In this document: positions 16,742 through 25,141 of the stretch, piece after piece
Layout: the number at the start of each line of letters is the position of its first letter
Numbering within the stretch: position 1 is the stretch's first letter
Source: DATEPR01 sp036503065
Lineage (GTDB): Bacteria > Actinomycetota > Actinomycetes > Mycobacteriales > Pseudonocardiaceae
NCBI GenBank assembly: GCA_036503065.1
Contig: DASXXM010000569.1
Location: 1 to 32,931, forward strand
Direction of reading: 5' to 3'
Length of the DNA stretch: 32,931 bases
The notes under the pieces: model-generated
Told to the model about the DNA's origin: nothing
The model's input: only the letters and a program-made list of their open reading frames with translations
Database searches by the model: none
Position numbers and translations under genes: made by a program

Positions 16742-17962
16742 ATGGCATTCGGAGTGCACTCGGAGGTCGGCAGGCTGCGCAAGGTGCTGGTGCACCGGCC
16801 GGGCCTGGAGCATGCCCGCCTGACACCGTCGAACGCGGCCGAGTTGCTGTTCGACGACATCCTGTGGGTCAGCAAGGCCAAATCGGAGCACGACGCGTTC
16901 TGCGAGGTGATGCGCGAGCACGGCGTCGAGGTGTTCGAGGCCGAGCAACTGCTCGCCGAGGCACTGGGCGCGCCTGCGGCCAGGAACTGGGCCACCGAGC
17001 ACATCCTCAACGACCGCGAGATCGGTGTCACGGCGGCGCGGCGCGCCCGGGAGTGGATGGACGCGGCGCCGCCGCCGTTGGTGGCGGACTTCCTCATCGG
17101 TGGCATCACCAAGTCGGACGTGCCACGGGACGGGGGACTGGCGTGGCAGTCGGCCGATCCGACCAGCATGCTCCTGCCGCCGCTGCCCAACTTCCTGTTC
17201 CAGCGCGACCCGTCCTGTTGGATCTACGACGGTGTCACCGTCAACCCGATGGCGAAACCGGCTCGCAAGCCGGAAACCATGATCATGGAGATCATCTACC
17301 GCTTCCACCCGATGTTCGTCCAGGAGCGGTTCCCGTTCTGGCTCGGCGGAGCCGAAACGGACTGGGGTCGCTCCCACGTCGAGGGCGGTGACGTGCAACC
17401 GATCGGCAACGGTGTCGTGCTCATCGGGATGGGGGAACGCACCACGCCGCAGGCCGTGCTGTGGATCGCGCGGTCATTGTTCCGGGCAGGCTCGGCGCGA
17501 CTGGTGCTCGCGGTGCACCTGCCCCCGTCGCGCAGCTACATGCATCTGGACACCGTGCTCACCATGTGCGACCGCGACATCGTGACCCTGTTCCCGCCCG
17601 TGATCGACCAGGCACGGGTCTGGGCGATCACCGCGGGCGAATCGGCCGACGATCTCGTGGTCGAGGAACAGGAACGATCGCTGCCCGACCTGATGGCGCA
17701 GGCATTGGGCGTCGACACCATGCGCGTCGTCGAGACCGGCGGCGACGCCTTCGACGCGGAGCGGGAACAGTGGGACGACGGCAACAATGTGGTCGCGCTC
17801 GAACCCGGCGTCGTTGTCGCGTACGAACGGAACACCGGCACCAACACCGCCCTGCGCAAGGCGGGCGTCGAAGTGATCACGATCGAGGGATTCGAGTTGG
17901 GCCGTGGGCGTGGCGGCTCGCACTGCATGACCTGTCCGTTGCAACGTGATTCCGCTTTCTGA
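16742..17962 (+). CDS. arcA: arginine deiminase
   Basis: Hydrolyses L-arginine to citrulline and ammonia, the first step of the arginine deiminase pathway, in the cytoplasm. The protein has 406 aa, the normal length. Catalytic residues align with the Pseudomonas enzyme at a nearly constant offset: D156 in 'FQRDP', E214 in 'EGGD', H268 and D270 in 'MHLD', and the nucleophile C395 in 'GGSHCMTCPL'. The start is ATG 16742, set by GAGGAGG 4 bases upstream; an in-frame start at 16721 would put that site inside the gene. It is the first gene of arcA-arcB-arcC, with 19 bases before arcB. A TATATA box upstream may be its -10 element. Confidence 0.97.
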   Translation: MAFGVHSEVGRLRKVLVHRPGLEHARLTPSNAAELLFDDILWVSKAKSEHDAFCEVMREHGVEVFEAEQLLAEALGAPAARNWATEHILNDREIGVTAARRAREWMDAAPPPLVADFLIGGITKSDVPRDGGLAWQSADPTSMLLPPLPNFLFQRDPSCWIYDGVTVNPMAKPARKPETMIMEIIYRFHPMFVQERFPFWLGGAETDWGRSHVEGGDVQPIGNGVVLIGMGERTTPQAVLWIARSLFRAGSARLVLAVHLPPSRSYMHLDTVLTMCDRDIVTLFPPVIDQARVWAITAGESADDLVVEEQERSLPDLMAQALGVDTMRVVETGGDAFDAEREQWDDGNNVVALEPGVVVAYERNTGTNTALRKAGVEVITIEGFELGRGRGGSHCMTCPLQRDSAF

Positions 17963-17981
17963 CCGGTATCGGGAGCCTGCC

Positions 17982-18986
17982 ATGTCGCTCAACCTGCGCA
18001 ATCGCAGTTTCGTCAAGGAGATCGACTTCCAACCGCATGAGTTGCGGTATCTGCTGCGCCTGTCCGAAGCGCTCAAGCTGGCGAAGTACGTCGGCTCGGA
18101 AACCAAGTGGTTGGACGGCAAGGAGATCGCGTTGATCTTCGAGAAGACGTCCACCAGGACCCGGTCCTCGTTCGAGGTCGCGGCCTATGATCAGGGTGCC
18201 CACGTGACGTACCTGGATCCGTCCGGCAGTCAGTTGGGACACAAGGAATCCGTTGCCGACACGGCGGCGGTGCTCGGCAGGCTGTACGACGCGATCGAAT
18301 TTCGGGGCACGCGGCAGAGCGATGTCGAGATTCTCGCGGCGCGGTCGGGTGTGCCGGTCTACAACGGACTGACCGACGAGTGGCATCCCACGCAGATGTT
18401 GGCGGACTTTCTCACCATGCACGAGTCCAGCCACAAGCCGTACGAACGAATCGCCTATGCCTTCATGGGCGACTGCCGGTTCAACATGGGCCGGTCGTTG
18501 TTGGTGATGGGCGCGCTGATGGGGAGCGACGTGCGCATGGCCGGCCCCGTGGCACTGTCGCCGCCGACCGATGTCGTTGAGCTGGCACAGGACATCGCGA
18601 GCCGGACCGGCGCGCGGATCACGATCACCGACAACCCGGCGGAGGCCGTGTCCGGGGTCGACTTCATCCATACCGACGTGTGGGTGTCCATGGGAGAGCC
18701 GAAGGACGTGTGGTCGGAGCGGGTACGGATGCTGGCGCCGTTCCAGGTCAACGCGGAACTGCTGGACAGGACGGGTAACACGGCCGTCCGGTTCATGCAC
18801 TGCCTGCCGGCGTTCCACGACCAGAACACGGTGGTCGGCCGCGAGATCATGGCGCACACCGGGATGACCGCCGGTATCGAGGTGACCGACGACGTGTTCG
18901 CATCGTCGTCGAGCATCGTGTTCGACCAGGCGGAGAACCGTCTGCACACGATCAAGGCGGTCCTGGTCGCGACCCTGGGGCAGTGA
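17982..18986 (+). CDS. arcB: ornithine carbamoyltransferase, catabolic
   Basis: In this pathway it runs towards phosphorolysis: citrulline plus phosphate gives ornithine and carbamoyl phosphate. The protein has 334 aa. The carbamoyl-phosphate loop STRTR is at 57-61, HPTQ at 135-138, the ornithine-side 'DVWVSMGE' at 232-239 and the catalytic HCLPA at 273-277. The usual 'RNNMGNS' segment is 'RFNMGRS' here; the second Asn, which contacts ornithine in known enzymes, is kept. ATG 17982 is chosen because GGGAG precedes it by 6 bases; an earlier GTG at 17946 overlaps the end of arcA. It lies 9 bases before arcC. Position in the operon, more than sequence, marks it as catabolic rather than the biosynthetic ArgF. 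Confidence 0.95.
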   Translation: MSLNLRNRSFVKEIDFQPHELRYLLRLSEALKLAKYVGSETKWLDGKEIALIFEKTSTRTRSSFEVAAYDQGAHVTYLDPSGSQLGHKESVADTAAVLGRLYDAIEFRGTRQSDVEILAARSGVPVYNGLTDEWHPTQMLADFLTMHESSHKPYERIAYAFMGDCRFNMGRSLLVMGALMGSDVRMAGPVALSPPTDVVELAQDIASRTGARITITDNPAEAVSGVDFIHTDVWVSMGEPKDVWSERVRMLAPFQVNAELLDRTGNTAVRFMHCLPAFHDQNTVVGREIMAHTGMTAGIEVTDDVFASSSSIVFDQAENRLHTIKAVLVATLGQ

Positions 18987-18995
18987 GGAGGGATC

Positions 18996-19928
18996 ATGAG
19001 GATCGTCATCGCACTGGGCGGTAACGCGTTGTTGCGACGGTCGGAACCGATGACCACACAGACACAACGGCGCAATGTTCGGATCGCCGCCCGGGCCATC
19101 GCGCCGCTCGCGGTGGAACACAGTGTCGTCGTCGTGCACGGCAACGGGCCGCAGGTGGGACTGCTGTCGTTGCAGGCCGAGTCCTACCGTGGCGCACAGC
19201 CGTATCCGCTGGACGTGTTGGACGCCGGGACGCAGGGCATGATCGGTTACCTGATCCAGCAGGAATTGCGGGGATTGCTGCCGCCCACCCACCAGGTGGC
19301 GACCATGCTCACGATGATCGCCGTCGACCCGGACGACCCGGCGTTCGCGAACCCGACCAAGTTCGTCGGGCCGACCTACTCGCGGATCGAGGCGGACGAT
19401 CTGGCGGTCCGGAAGAACTGGACGTTCCGCGTGGACGGCGATGCCTGGCGCCGGGTGGTGCCATCGCCGGAACCCATAAGTGTGCTGGAGATTCTGCCGA
19501 TCACGTGGCTGTTGGATCGCCAGGCGTTGGTTATCTGCGCCGGTGGTGGGGGTATTCCGATCGTACGCGACACCAAGGTCTCCGGTGCGGTCAACGGTGT
19601 GGAGGCCGTCATCGACAAGGATCTGACCGGGGAGCTGGTTGCCAGGGACGTCGGTGCGAGCCTGTTCGTGATGGCGACCGACGTGGACGGGGTCTATGCC
19701 GACTGGGGGACGCCGGGACAGAAACGGATCGACTGGACCACGCCGGAGGAGTTGTCGGCCGAGGAGTTCGCGGCCGGGTCGATGGGACCGAAGGTGGCGG
19801 CGGCGTGCCGGTTCGTCCGGCACACCGGCCGGCGGGCGGCGATCGGTTCGCTCGACGACATCACCGGGATCGTGCAGGGAGACAAGGGGACGAACGTGAT
19901 GGCGGGCAGTACGCCGGGTTCAGTCTAG
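18996..19928 (+). CDS. arcC: carbamate kinase
   Basis: Transfers phosphate from carbamoyl phosphate to ADP, giving ATP, CO2 and ammonia, the energy-yielding step of the pathway. The protein has 310 aa, typical for the family. Seen are the N-terminal 'ALGGNALLRR', 'VVHGNGPQVG' (46-55), the glycine loop 'CAGGGGIPIV', the 'AVIDKDLTGELVARDVGA' segment, 'TDVDGVY' and 'GSMGPKVAAACRFV'. ATG 18996 has GGAGG 4 bases upstream. It is the last gene of the arc operon and is followed by a large nested hairpin. No argR or other arc-specific regulator gene is in the operon. Confidence 0.97.
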   Translation: MRIVIALGGNALLRRSEPMTTQTQRRNVRIAARAIAPLAVEHSVVVVHGNGPQVGLLSLQAESYRGAQPYPLDVLDAGTQGMIGYLIQQELRGLLPPTHQVATMLTMIAVDPDDPAFANPTKFVGPTYSRIEADDLAVRKNWTFRVDGDAWRRVVPSPEPISVLEILPITWLLDRQALVICAGGGGIPIVRDTKVSGAVNGVEAVIDKDLTGELVARDVGASLFVMATDVDGVYADWGTPGQKRIDWTTPEELSAEEFAAGSMGPKVAAACRFVRHTGRRAAIGSLDDITGIVQGDKGTNVMAGSTPGSV

Positions 19929-19943
19929 TCGGGAGGGCCGCTC

Positions 19944-20013
19944 GACCCGGCCGACCGCCGACCAGCAGCGTGAGTCGCGCTGCTGGTCGGCGGTTTCGTC
20001 GACGGGCCGGGTC
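19944..20013. terminator. nested bidirectional hairpin terminator after arcC
   Basis: The inner stem is 16 perfect base pairs (19955-19970 with 19978-19993) around a 7-base loop, and extends by one A-T pair. A second pair of 9-base arms at 19944-19952 and 20005-20013 encloses it. It separates the convergent arcC and ThrE-like genes and touches the stop codon of the latter. Confidence 0.88.
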
Positions 20014-20668
20014 AGTTGGTCCATTCTGGATCCGATTCCGCCGGGCCGCGGCGGCGACCCCATGCTCCTGGCCGGCGGAGGTAGAGCAGTGATGCGACCA
20101 CGAACACGCACATCCCGAGCCATGGCGCGCCATTCCCGATGAGGTCGGTGTGTTGGTCGGGCAGCGCCGCCCGGCCCAGCAGGCCGCTCAACTCCCCGGC
20201 GATGATGATCCCGACCGCATACAGCAGCAGTTGACCCGTCACCAACGCCAGCACGCTCGCCGCCGCGACCAGTTCATCCGAGGCCAGTTCGACGGTCGCG
20301 ATGGTCACCGCAACGGCCGGCGGCAACGTGACAAGTGCGGCCAGCAACGGACGCACCAGCGGGAACGCGAGGCCGTGTTGAGCGATCTCCAGCGACAGCG
20401 CCGCGATGATCCCGGCCACCGCCAGCGGCGCGAACGCGCCCGGCGCGCCCGCGCTGCGCCTGCGGACCACGATAGTGCTTGCGAGTAGACCGAAACCGCC
20501 CGCGACGACCAGACAGAGCATGGTCGGACGCAGGGCGAGGCACTGTCCGACAGCCATCGCGGTGTGCGCCGAGACCGTCGCGAATGGATGCCGACGCGAC
20601 CGTGGCATCGGCGGATGATCGGGCTGGGACATGGCCACCAGCGTGCCGGCGATCTTGTCGGCGAGCAT
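20012..20668 (-). CDS. membrane protein resembling half of a ThrE-type threonine/serine exporter
   Basis: A membrane protein of 218 aa with about five to six helices after a polar, Pro-rich N-terminus (1-30). The segment 'PLVRPLLAALVTLPPAVAVTIATVELASDELVAA' and the following 'GQLLLYAVGIIIAGEL' recall part of the ThrE (DUF1212) family, as does 'GAPWLGMCVF' near the end. Full ThrE proteins are about twice as long, so this would be a partial relative; no remainder of a ThrE gene is visible upstream. The assignment is from memory and is moderate at best. Start ATG 20668 abuts a GAAGG; a later start at 20632 is possible. It is the last gene of a three-gene unit with the SHOCT and DUF6325 genes (23-base gap). 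Confidence 0.6.
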   Translation of the reverse strand: MLADKIAGTLVAMSQPDHPPMPRSRRHPFATVSAHTAMAVGQCLALRPTMLCLVVAGGFGLLASTIVVRRRSAGAPGAFAPLAVAGIIAALSLEIAQHGLAFPLVRPLLAALVTLPPAVAVTIATVELASDELVAAASVLALVTGQLLLYAVGIIIAGELSGLLGRAALPDQHTDLIGNGAPWLGMCVFVVASLLYLRRPGAWGRRRGPAESDPEWTN

Positions 20669-20691
20669 CCTTCGCCAGGGATGAACCGGGG

Positions 20692-20946
20692 CTACCCGTT
20701 GAGGATGCGGCTCTTCTGGGCCTCGAACTCAGCCTCCGTGAGTACTCCCCGACTACGCAGCTCCCCGAGTTCACGCAACTGGGCCAGCATCGTCTCCCCG
20801 TTGTCGGGAGCGGTCTCCTGGGTGTCGGTGACGACCTCCTGGCGGGCCCACCGGCCGGCCTGTCGGCGGGACACCCGGTTGGCGACGGCCGTTGCGGTGC
20901 CGGCGATCACGGCGGTGCGGGCGATGCCCCTGAGCAGTCCTGGCAT
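20692..20946 (-). CDS. small SHOCT-domain protein
   Basis: An 84-residue protein with a hydrophobic, Ala-rich N-terminal half (about 8-25), a basic stretch and a C-terminal SHOCT domain (about 54-83): 'QLRELGELRSRGVLTEAEFEAQKSRIL'. SHOCT modules are short helical regions found at the ends of many proteins and may mediate oligomerisation; no activity is known. ATG 20946 has GGAGG 6 bases upstream. It lies 12 bases after the DUF6325 gene, an arrangement I recall as common in actinobacteria. Confidence 0.85.
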   Translation of the reverse strand: MPGLLRGIARTAVIAGTATAVANRVSRRQAGRWARQEVVTDTQETAPDNGETMLAQLRELGELRSRGVLTEAEFEAQKSRILNG

Positions 20947-20958
20947 GATCGTCCTCCG

Positions 20959-21384
20959 CTACTGGTCCAGTCCGTCCAATGTGGTCTCGATCACCGAGTA
21001 CGGGATTCGGCCGCTGGCCACGAGTTCCGCCCCACCCCGCCGCAATGCCGTCGCCAGCGGCGCGGCCCACAGGTTCTCGTAGATCAGGATCGCGGCCGAA
21101 CTGCCCGGCTCCAGCACCGCGGCGGCCCGGCCGATGTCGTCCTCGTCGACGAGCCCGGACGACGCGCCCTGGAACACGGTCAGGTCCAGGTGCTGATCGC
21201 CGTCGAAGTCGGTCAATGCGATGCCCACGATCGAATCGTCGTGGTTCCTGCGGATGAAGACGAGATCCAGCAGGCGGATGGTGCCGCGTTCGACCAGGTC
21301 GACCAGCAGCGGCAGTCCTTCGCCGGTCCGTCGGTCGTCCGGGAACTCGACGATCAGGTAGTCGATCGGTCCGATGTCGGTCAT
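20959..21384 (-). CDS. DUF6325 family protein
   Basis: A soluble acidic protein of 141 aa that fits DUF6325: it begins 'MTDIGPIDYLIVEFP', then has 'LLVDLVERGTIRLLDLVFIRR' and an 'AAILIYENLWAAPLATALRRGG' segment near the C-terminus. Function is unknown; alternating strands and helices suggest a ferredoxin-like fold, but that is a guess. ATG 21384 is chosen because the family starts at this point; upstream ATG 21396 and the ORF limit 21423 are alternatives, and no site is strong. It heads the unit with the SHOCT and ThrE-like genes and diverges from the permease at 21490. Confidence 0.82.
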   Translation of the reverse strand: MTDIGPIDYLIVEFPDDRRTGEGLPLLVDLVERGTIRLLDLVFIRRNHDDSIVGIALTDFDGDQHLDLTVFQGASSGLVDEDDIGRAAAVLEPGSSAAILIYENLWAAPLATALRRGGAELVASGRIPYSVIETTLDGLDQ

Positions 21385-21489
21385 CGGTCCGACCATAGTG
21401 ACCCGCGACGGCTGCCGAATCATTCGCCACGAGTGACTGATCCGCTCGGGATGAGGTGTCGCCTCGGCGGCTCGCTGGATCCTGGCGCC

Positions 21490-22746
21490 ATGACCAAACG
21501 ATTTCTGACGGTTCGACAGGCGGCGTTCATCGGTGTCGGTGCGATGGTGGGCGCCGGGATCTTCGCGCTCCTCGGCGCGGCAGGCGATGTCGCCGGTCCT
21601 GCGGTGTGGTTGTCGTTCCTGATCGCCGGGGTGATCGCGACATTACAGGGCTATTCGTTCGCGAAGTTCGGCGCACGATACCCCTCATCGGGAGGACTGC
21701 TCGAATACGTCGCCAAGGGAATGGGGGACGGGCACGTCACCGGCATCACGGCCTGGCTCGTGTACTCGGCCAACGCGATCGTGACCGCGATGGTCGCGGT
21801 GTCGTTCGGCACCTACACCAGCGCGATGTTCACCGGCGGGAACGCGGTGTGGGCGAAGGTGTTCGCCGCCGCCGTCATCGTCGTGATGACGGGGGTGAAC
21901 ACCGTCGGGTCGAGCCTCGTGGCGCGTGCGCAGACGGTGATCGTCTACGTGGTGCTCGGGATGCTGGTCGTCTTCGCGGTCGTCACGTTGGTCAACATCA
22001 CACCGGCGCTGCTGGCGCCGTCGAAGTATCCGCCGCTGCGCGACATCGTGTCCAGCGTGGCGCTGACGTTCTTCGCCTTTCTCGGGTTCGGCATCATCAC
22101 GTTCACGGCCAAGGACCTCGCGCGGCCCGCTCGCGAACTGCCCAGAGCGATGTACCTGGCGCTGGGCATCGCGACCACCGTCTACGTCGCGGTCGCGGTC
22201 GGCGTGTTCGGCACGCTCACCGTCGACGAGGTGGTTTCGTCCGGTGGGACCGCGCTGGCCGTCGCCGTGCGGCCCGCCCTGGGCAACGCGGGCTACTGGA
22301 TGATGAGCGTCACCGCCGTGTTCGCCACCGCGGGTGCCACGAACGCCGGCCTGTACCCGGCCGCCGGACTGTCCGAGCGGCTCGTGGAGACGGGACAGTT
22401 CCCGCCGCCGATGGCTCGGCGGTTCGGCGGCCGGGTATCGGCAGGCCTGTTGGTCGAGGCAGGCGCGTGCCTGGTCCTCGCCGTGTTGTTCCGGCTGGAC
22501 GCGATCGCCTCGATCGGCAGTGCGGTGGCGTTGCTGGTGTTCACGTTCATCACCGCGGCCCACTTCCGGGTCCGCCGGGATACCGGTGCCAGCCTGACGA
22601 TCCTGGTGCTCGCGATCGCGACGGCCGGCACGGTCCTGCTGACGTTCGTGTTCACCACCCTCGTGCACGACCTGCCCTCGGTCGTCGCGCTGCTGATCGT
22701 GCTCGTACTGTCGATCGTGCTGGACTTCTGGTGGAAACGCGGCTAG
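21490..22746 (+). CDS. APC family amino acid permease
   Basis: An amino acid transporter of 418 aa with about 11-12 helices. Helix 1 reads 'GVGAMVGAGIFALLG', the substrate-binding motif of the family. The 'ALTFFAFLGFGIITFTAKDLARPARELPRAM' region marks helix 6 and the following conserved loop. It is a different branch from the ArcD-like protein at 15217-16632. The substrate is unknown. Start ATG 21490 is followed soon by helix 1; an in-frame ATG at 21451 would add 13 residues. Neither has a good ribosome site. The stop codon lies one base from that of the convergent GH15 gene, so there is no room for a terminator between. Confidence 0.9.
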   Translation: MTKRFLTVRQAAFIGVGAMVGAGIFALLGAAGDVAGPAVWLSFLIAGVIATLQGYSFAKFGARYPSSGGLLEYVAKGMGDGHVTGITAWLVYSANAIVTAMVAVSFGTYTSAMFTGGNAVWAKVFAAAVIVVMTGVNTVGSSLVARAQTVIVYVVLGMLVVFAVVTLVNITPALLAPSKYPPLRDIVSSVALTFFAFLGFGIITFTAKDLARPARELPRAMYLALGIATTVYVAVAVGVFGTLTVDEVVSSGGTALAVAVRPALGNAGYWMMSVTAVFATAGATNAGLYPAAGLSERLVETGQFPPPMARRFGGRVSAGLLVEAGACLVLAVLFRLDAIASIGSAVALLVFTFITAAHFRVRRDTGASLTILVLAIATAGTVLLTFVFTTLVHDLPSVVALLIVLVLSIVLDFWWKRG

Positions 22747-22747
22747 T

Positions 22748-24574
22748 TCAGTGGCTGCCGTTCAGGGCCGCGTTCAGTGTCAGTCCCGCCTCGATCAGCG
22801 CGAGGTGGGTGAACGCCTGCGGGAAGTTGCCGATCTGCTCGCCGGTCAGGGCGATCTCCTCGGAGTACAGGCCGACGTGGTTGGCGTAGGTGAGCATCTT
22901 CTCGAACGCCTGCCGGGCCGCGTCGATCCGGCCGGCCCTGGTGAGTGCCTCGACGTAGGCGAACGTGCACAGTGAGAAAGTCCCCTCCGCGCCGTCCAGG
23001 CCGTCCGGCGACGCGGTCGGGTTGTACCGGTAGACCAGGCTGTCGGTGACCAGTTCGGTGTCCATCGCGTCGATCGTGGCCAGCCACTGCGGGTCGTGTG
23101 GACCGATGAACCCGACCGTGGGCATCCGCAGCAGGGCCGAGTCCAGCACATCCGTGTCGTAGTGCTGGACGAACGCCTGCCGTTTCGGATGCCAGCCCCG
23201 CAGCATGATCTGGTCGTGCACCCGGTCGCGCTCGTACGTCCAGAGGTCGACGTGCGCCGGGTACCCGTGCGCGGTGGCCAGGCGGATGGCGCGGTCGAAC
23301 GCGACCCAGCTCATCAGCCGCCCGTAGGTGAACGGATGCCGCCCGCCCCGGGTCTCCCAGATGCCCTCCTCCGGCTGGTCCCAGTGCTCGGCCAGCCAGT
23401 CCACCACGTCCCGGATCGCGTTCCAACCCCGGTACGGCAGTTCCGCGCCCGCCTCGTGGGCCAGGTAGATGCTGTCCAGGGCCTCGCCGTAGACGTCGAG
23501 CTGGAGCTGGTCGGCCGCGCCGTTGCCCAGCCGCACCGGCCATGAACCCCGGTAGCCGGACCAGTGTTCGAGGACCTCCTCGGACAGGTCGGCGGAACCG
23601 TCGACCCGATACATGATGTTCAGCGGGCCGCCCTTGCTGTCGGCCTGCTCCCGGACCCGGTCGCCCAGCCACGAACCCAACCGGGCGGCCTCGTCGGTGA
23701 AACCGAGCCCGAGCAGCGCCCGCACCGAGAACGACGCGTCCCGGACCCACGTGTACCGGTAGTCCCAGTTACGTTCGCCACCAACCTGTTCCGGCAGGCC
23801 CATCGTGGGCGCTGCGACGATGGCGCCGGTCGGGGCGTACGTCATCAGCTTCAGTGCGATCGCGGACCGTTCCAGCATGTCGCGCCACCGGCCGGTGTAC
23901 GTCGACCGGGCGAGCCACCGGCGCCAGTAGGCCACGGTGTCGGCGTGCAGCCCCTCGAACTCCGCGACCGGGATCAGCCGGGGTGGCCCGTCCGCGCCGG
24001 ACTCCAACATCACGCCACGCAGTTGCCCCGCGGTCAGCCGCATGTCGAAGTGCAGGTCGCCGCCGACGACGCGGGTCTCGGCCAGCCGCTCGTGGTCGGG
24101 ATCGCGGACCGTGTGCAGGGTCAGGGTGAGCGAGTCGGACGCGAAGACGGCACCGTTCTCGGTGACGTGCGTCCGATGGGACTGGCGACCGTAGTCGAAC
24201 CGCGGCGCGATGACGGCGTGGAAGTCCATCCGCCCGCGTACGCACCGCAGCATCCGCACCAGCCGGTGCCGGTCGGTGGCCGGCCCGTCCAACGGCGGCA
24301 TGAAGTCGACGACCTCACCGAGGCCGTGATCGGTGAAGAACCGCGTGATCAGCACGGCCGAGTCGGGAAAGTACATCTGGCTCGTGCGGTACTCGGCGTC
24401 GATGGGGGCGACCTGGAAGTGCCCGCCGTGTTCCGCGTCCAACAACGCGCCGAACACGCTCGGCGAGTCGAACCTCGGGCAGCAGAACCAGTCGATGTCG
24501 CCGTTCGTGCTGACCAGGGCCGCGGTCTGCAGGTCGCCGATCACGCCGTGGTCGGCTATTGCCGTCTCGTTCAT
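22748..24574 (-). CDS. GH15 family glycoside hydrolase (glucoamylase/trehalase type)
   Basis: A cytoplasmic enzyme of 608 aa, with no signal peptide, that releases glucose from an alpha-linked substrate. It has the N-terminal domain common in bacterial GH15 ('IADHGVIGDLQTAALVSTNGDIDWFCCPRFDSPSVF' region) and a C-terminal barrel from about 230. Visible motifs are 'NWDYRYTWVRDASF' (269-282), 'EEGIWETRG' (402-410), which should hold the catalytic acid, and 'SEEI..TGEQIGNFPQAFTH' (571-590), which should hold the base. Actinobacterial relatives include trehalases, so trehalose is a likely substrate, but this cannot be settled here. Its ATG overlaps the stop of the frameshifted SHOCT gene (ATGA), so the two are coupled. 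Confidence 0.93.
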   Translation of the reverse strand: MNETAIADHGVIGDLQTAALVSTNGDIDWFCCPRFDSPSVFGALLDAEHGGHFQVAPIDAEYRTSQMYFPDSAVLITRFFTDHGLGEVVDFMPPLDGPATDRHRLVRMLRCVRGRMDFHAVIAPRFDYGRQSHRTHVTENGAVFASDSLTLTLHTVRDPDHERLAETRVVGGDLHFDMRLTAGQLRGVMLESGADGPPRLIPVAEFEGLHADTVAYWRRWLARSTYTGRWRDMLERSAIALKLMTYAPTGAIVAAPTMGLPEQVGGERNWDYRYTWVRDASFSVRALLGLGFTDEAARLGSWLGDRVREQADSKGGPLNIMYRVDGSADLSEEVLEHWSGYRGSWPVRLGNGAADQLQLDVYGEALDSIYLAHEAGAELPYRGWNAIRDVVDWLAEHWDQPEEGIWETRGGRHPFTYGRLMSWVAFDRAIRLATAHGYPAHVDLWTYERDRVHDQIMLRGWHPKRQAFVQHYDTDVLDSALLRMPTVGFIGPHDPQWLATIDAMDTELVTDSLVYRYNPTASPDGLDGAEGTFSLCTFAYVEALTRAGRIDAARQAFEKMLTYANHVGLYSEEIALTGEQIGNFPQAFTHLALIEAGLTLNAALNGSH

Positions 24575-24974
24575 CCGGTCAGCGCCTTCCGCTTCAGCTG
24601 CTGGAATTCGTCGTCGTCGATCGCGCCGCTGTCCAGCAGCCGCTTCGCGGCCGAGATCTGGTCCGCAGCGCCCCGCTCGGATGTGGACACGCTGCGCACG
24701 TGTCGTCGAACTCGGTGTGTGCCGCGTCCTGCTTGGCCCTGCGCCGTTCGCCGATGTCCCTGCCCTGCGCGACCAGGTAGATCAGCACCCCGATGAACGG
24801 CAGCACGATCAGCAGGACCGTCCACCCCGCCTTGCCCCATCCGGAGACGTCACCGCGATGGAACAGGTCGCCGAAGATGACGATGAGAAGCCAGAACCAG
24901 ATCACCCAGCAGAAGAACACCAGCATTGTCCACATCAGATCGAGAAGGGGGTAGCCACCCGCTGCCAGGATCAT
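24571..24974 (-). pseudogene. SHOCT-domain membrane protein gene with a one-base deletion
   Basis: The first part (ATG 24974, with GGAGG 5 bases upstream) codes for two membrane helices and a basic linker. The SHOCT domain, 'AADQISAAKRLLDSGAIDDDEFQQLKRKAL', is in a different frame. Restoring one base near 24701 (where CACGTG meets TCGTC) joins '...TEFDD' to 'HVRSVSTSERGAADQ...' and gives a normal 134-residue protein of a known actinobacterial type with the same layout. As written, the first frame runs on to 24594 with a nonsense tail. No slippery heptamer is seen, so a programmed shift is unlikely; a true mutation or a sequencing error are both possible. The repaired end overlaps the GH15 start as ATGA. 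Confidence 0.82.
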
Positions 24975-25141
24975 GACGTCCTCCATTTCGCTACGGACCG
25001 ACATCTACTGGTTAACGGGCCGGCCGCCGTCCCGCCTCGTCCGGTTCGGATGAATCCGCATGACGTGACCGTTGTTCATCCCCGACAGGTGATGTCACGG
25101 GTGATCCGGACACCTAGCGTCAGCACCCCTGAGGAGGAACC

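Noticed and set aside
17877..19823. 648-codon minus-strand ORF opposite arcB and arcC
   Set aside because: Shadow rich in Arg, His and Gln; the plus strand encodes two enzymes with intact active sites.
24571..24974. Programmed -1 frameshift in the SHOCT gene
   Set aside because: The junction has no slippery heptamer and no evident stimulating structure; a deletion or sequence error is simpler.
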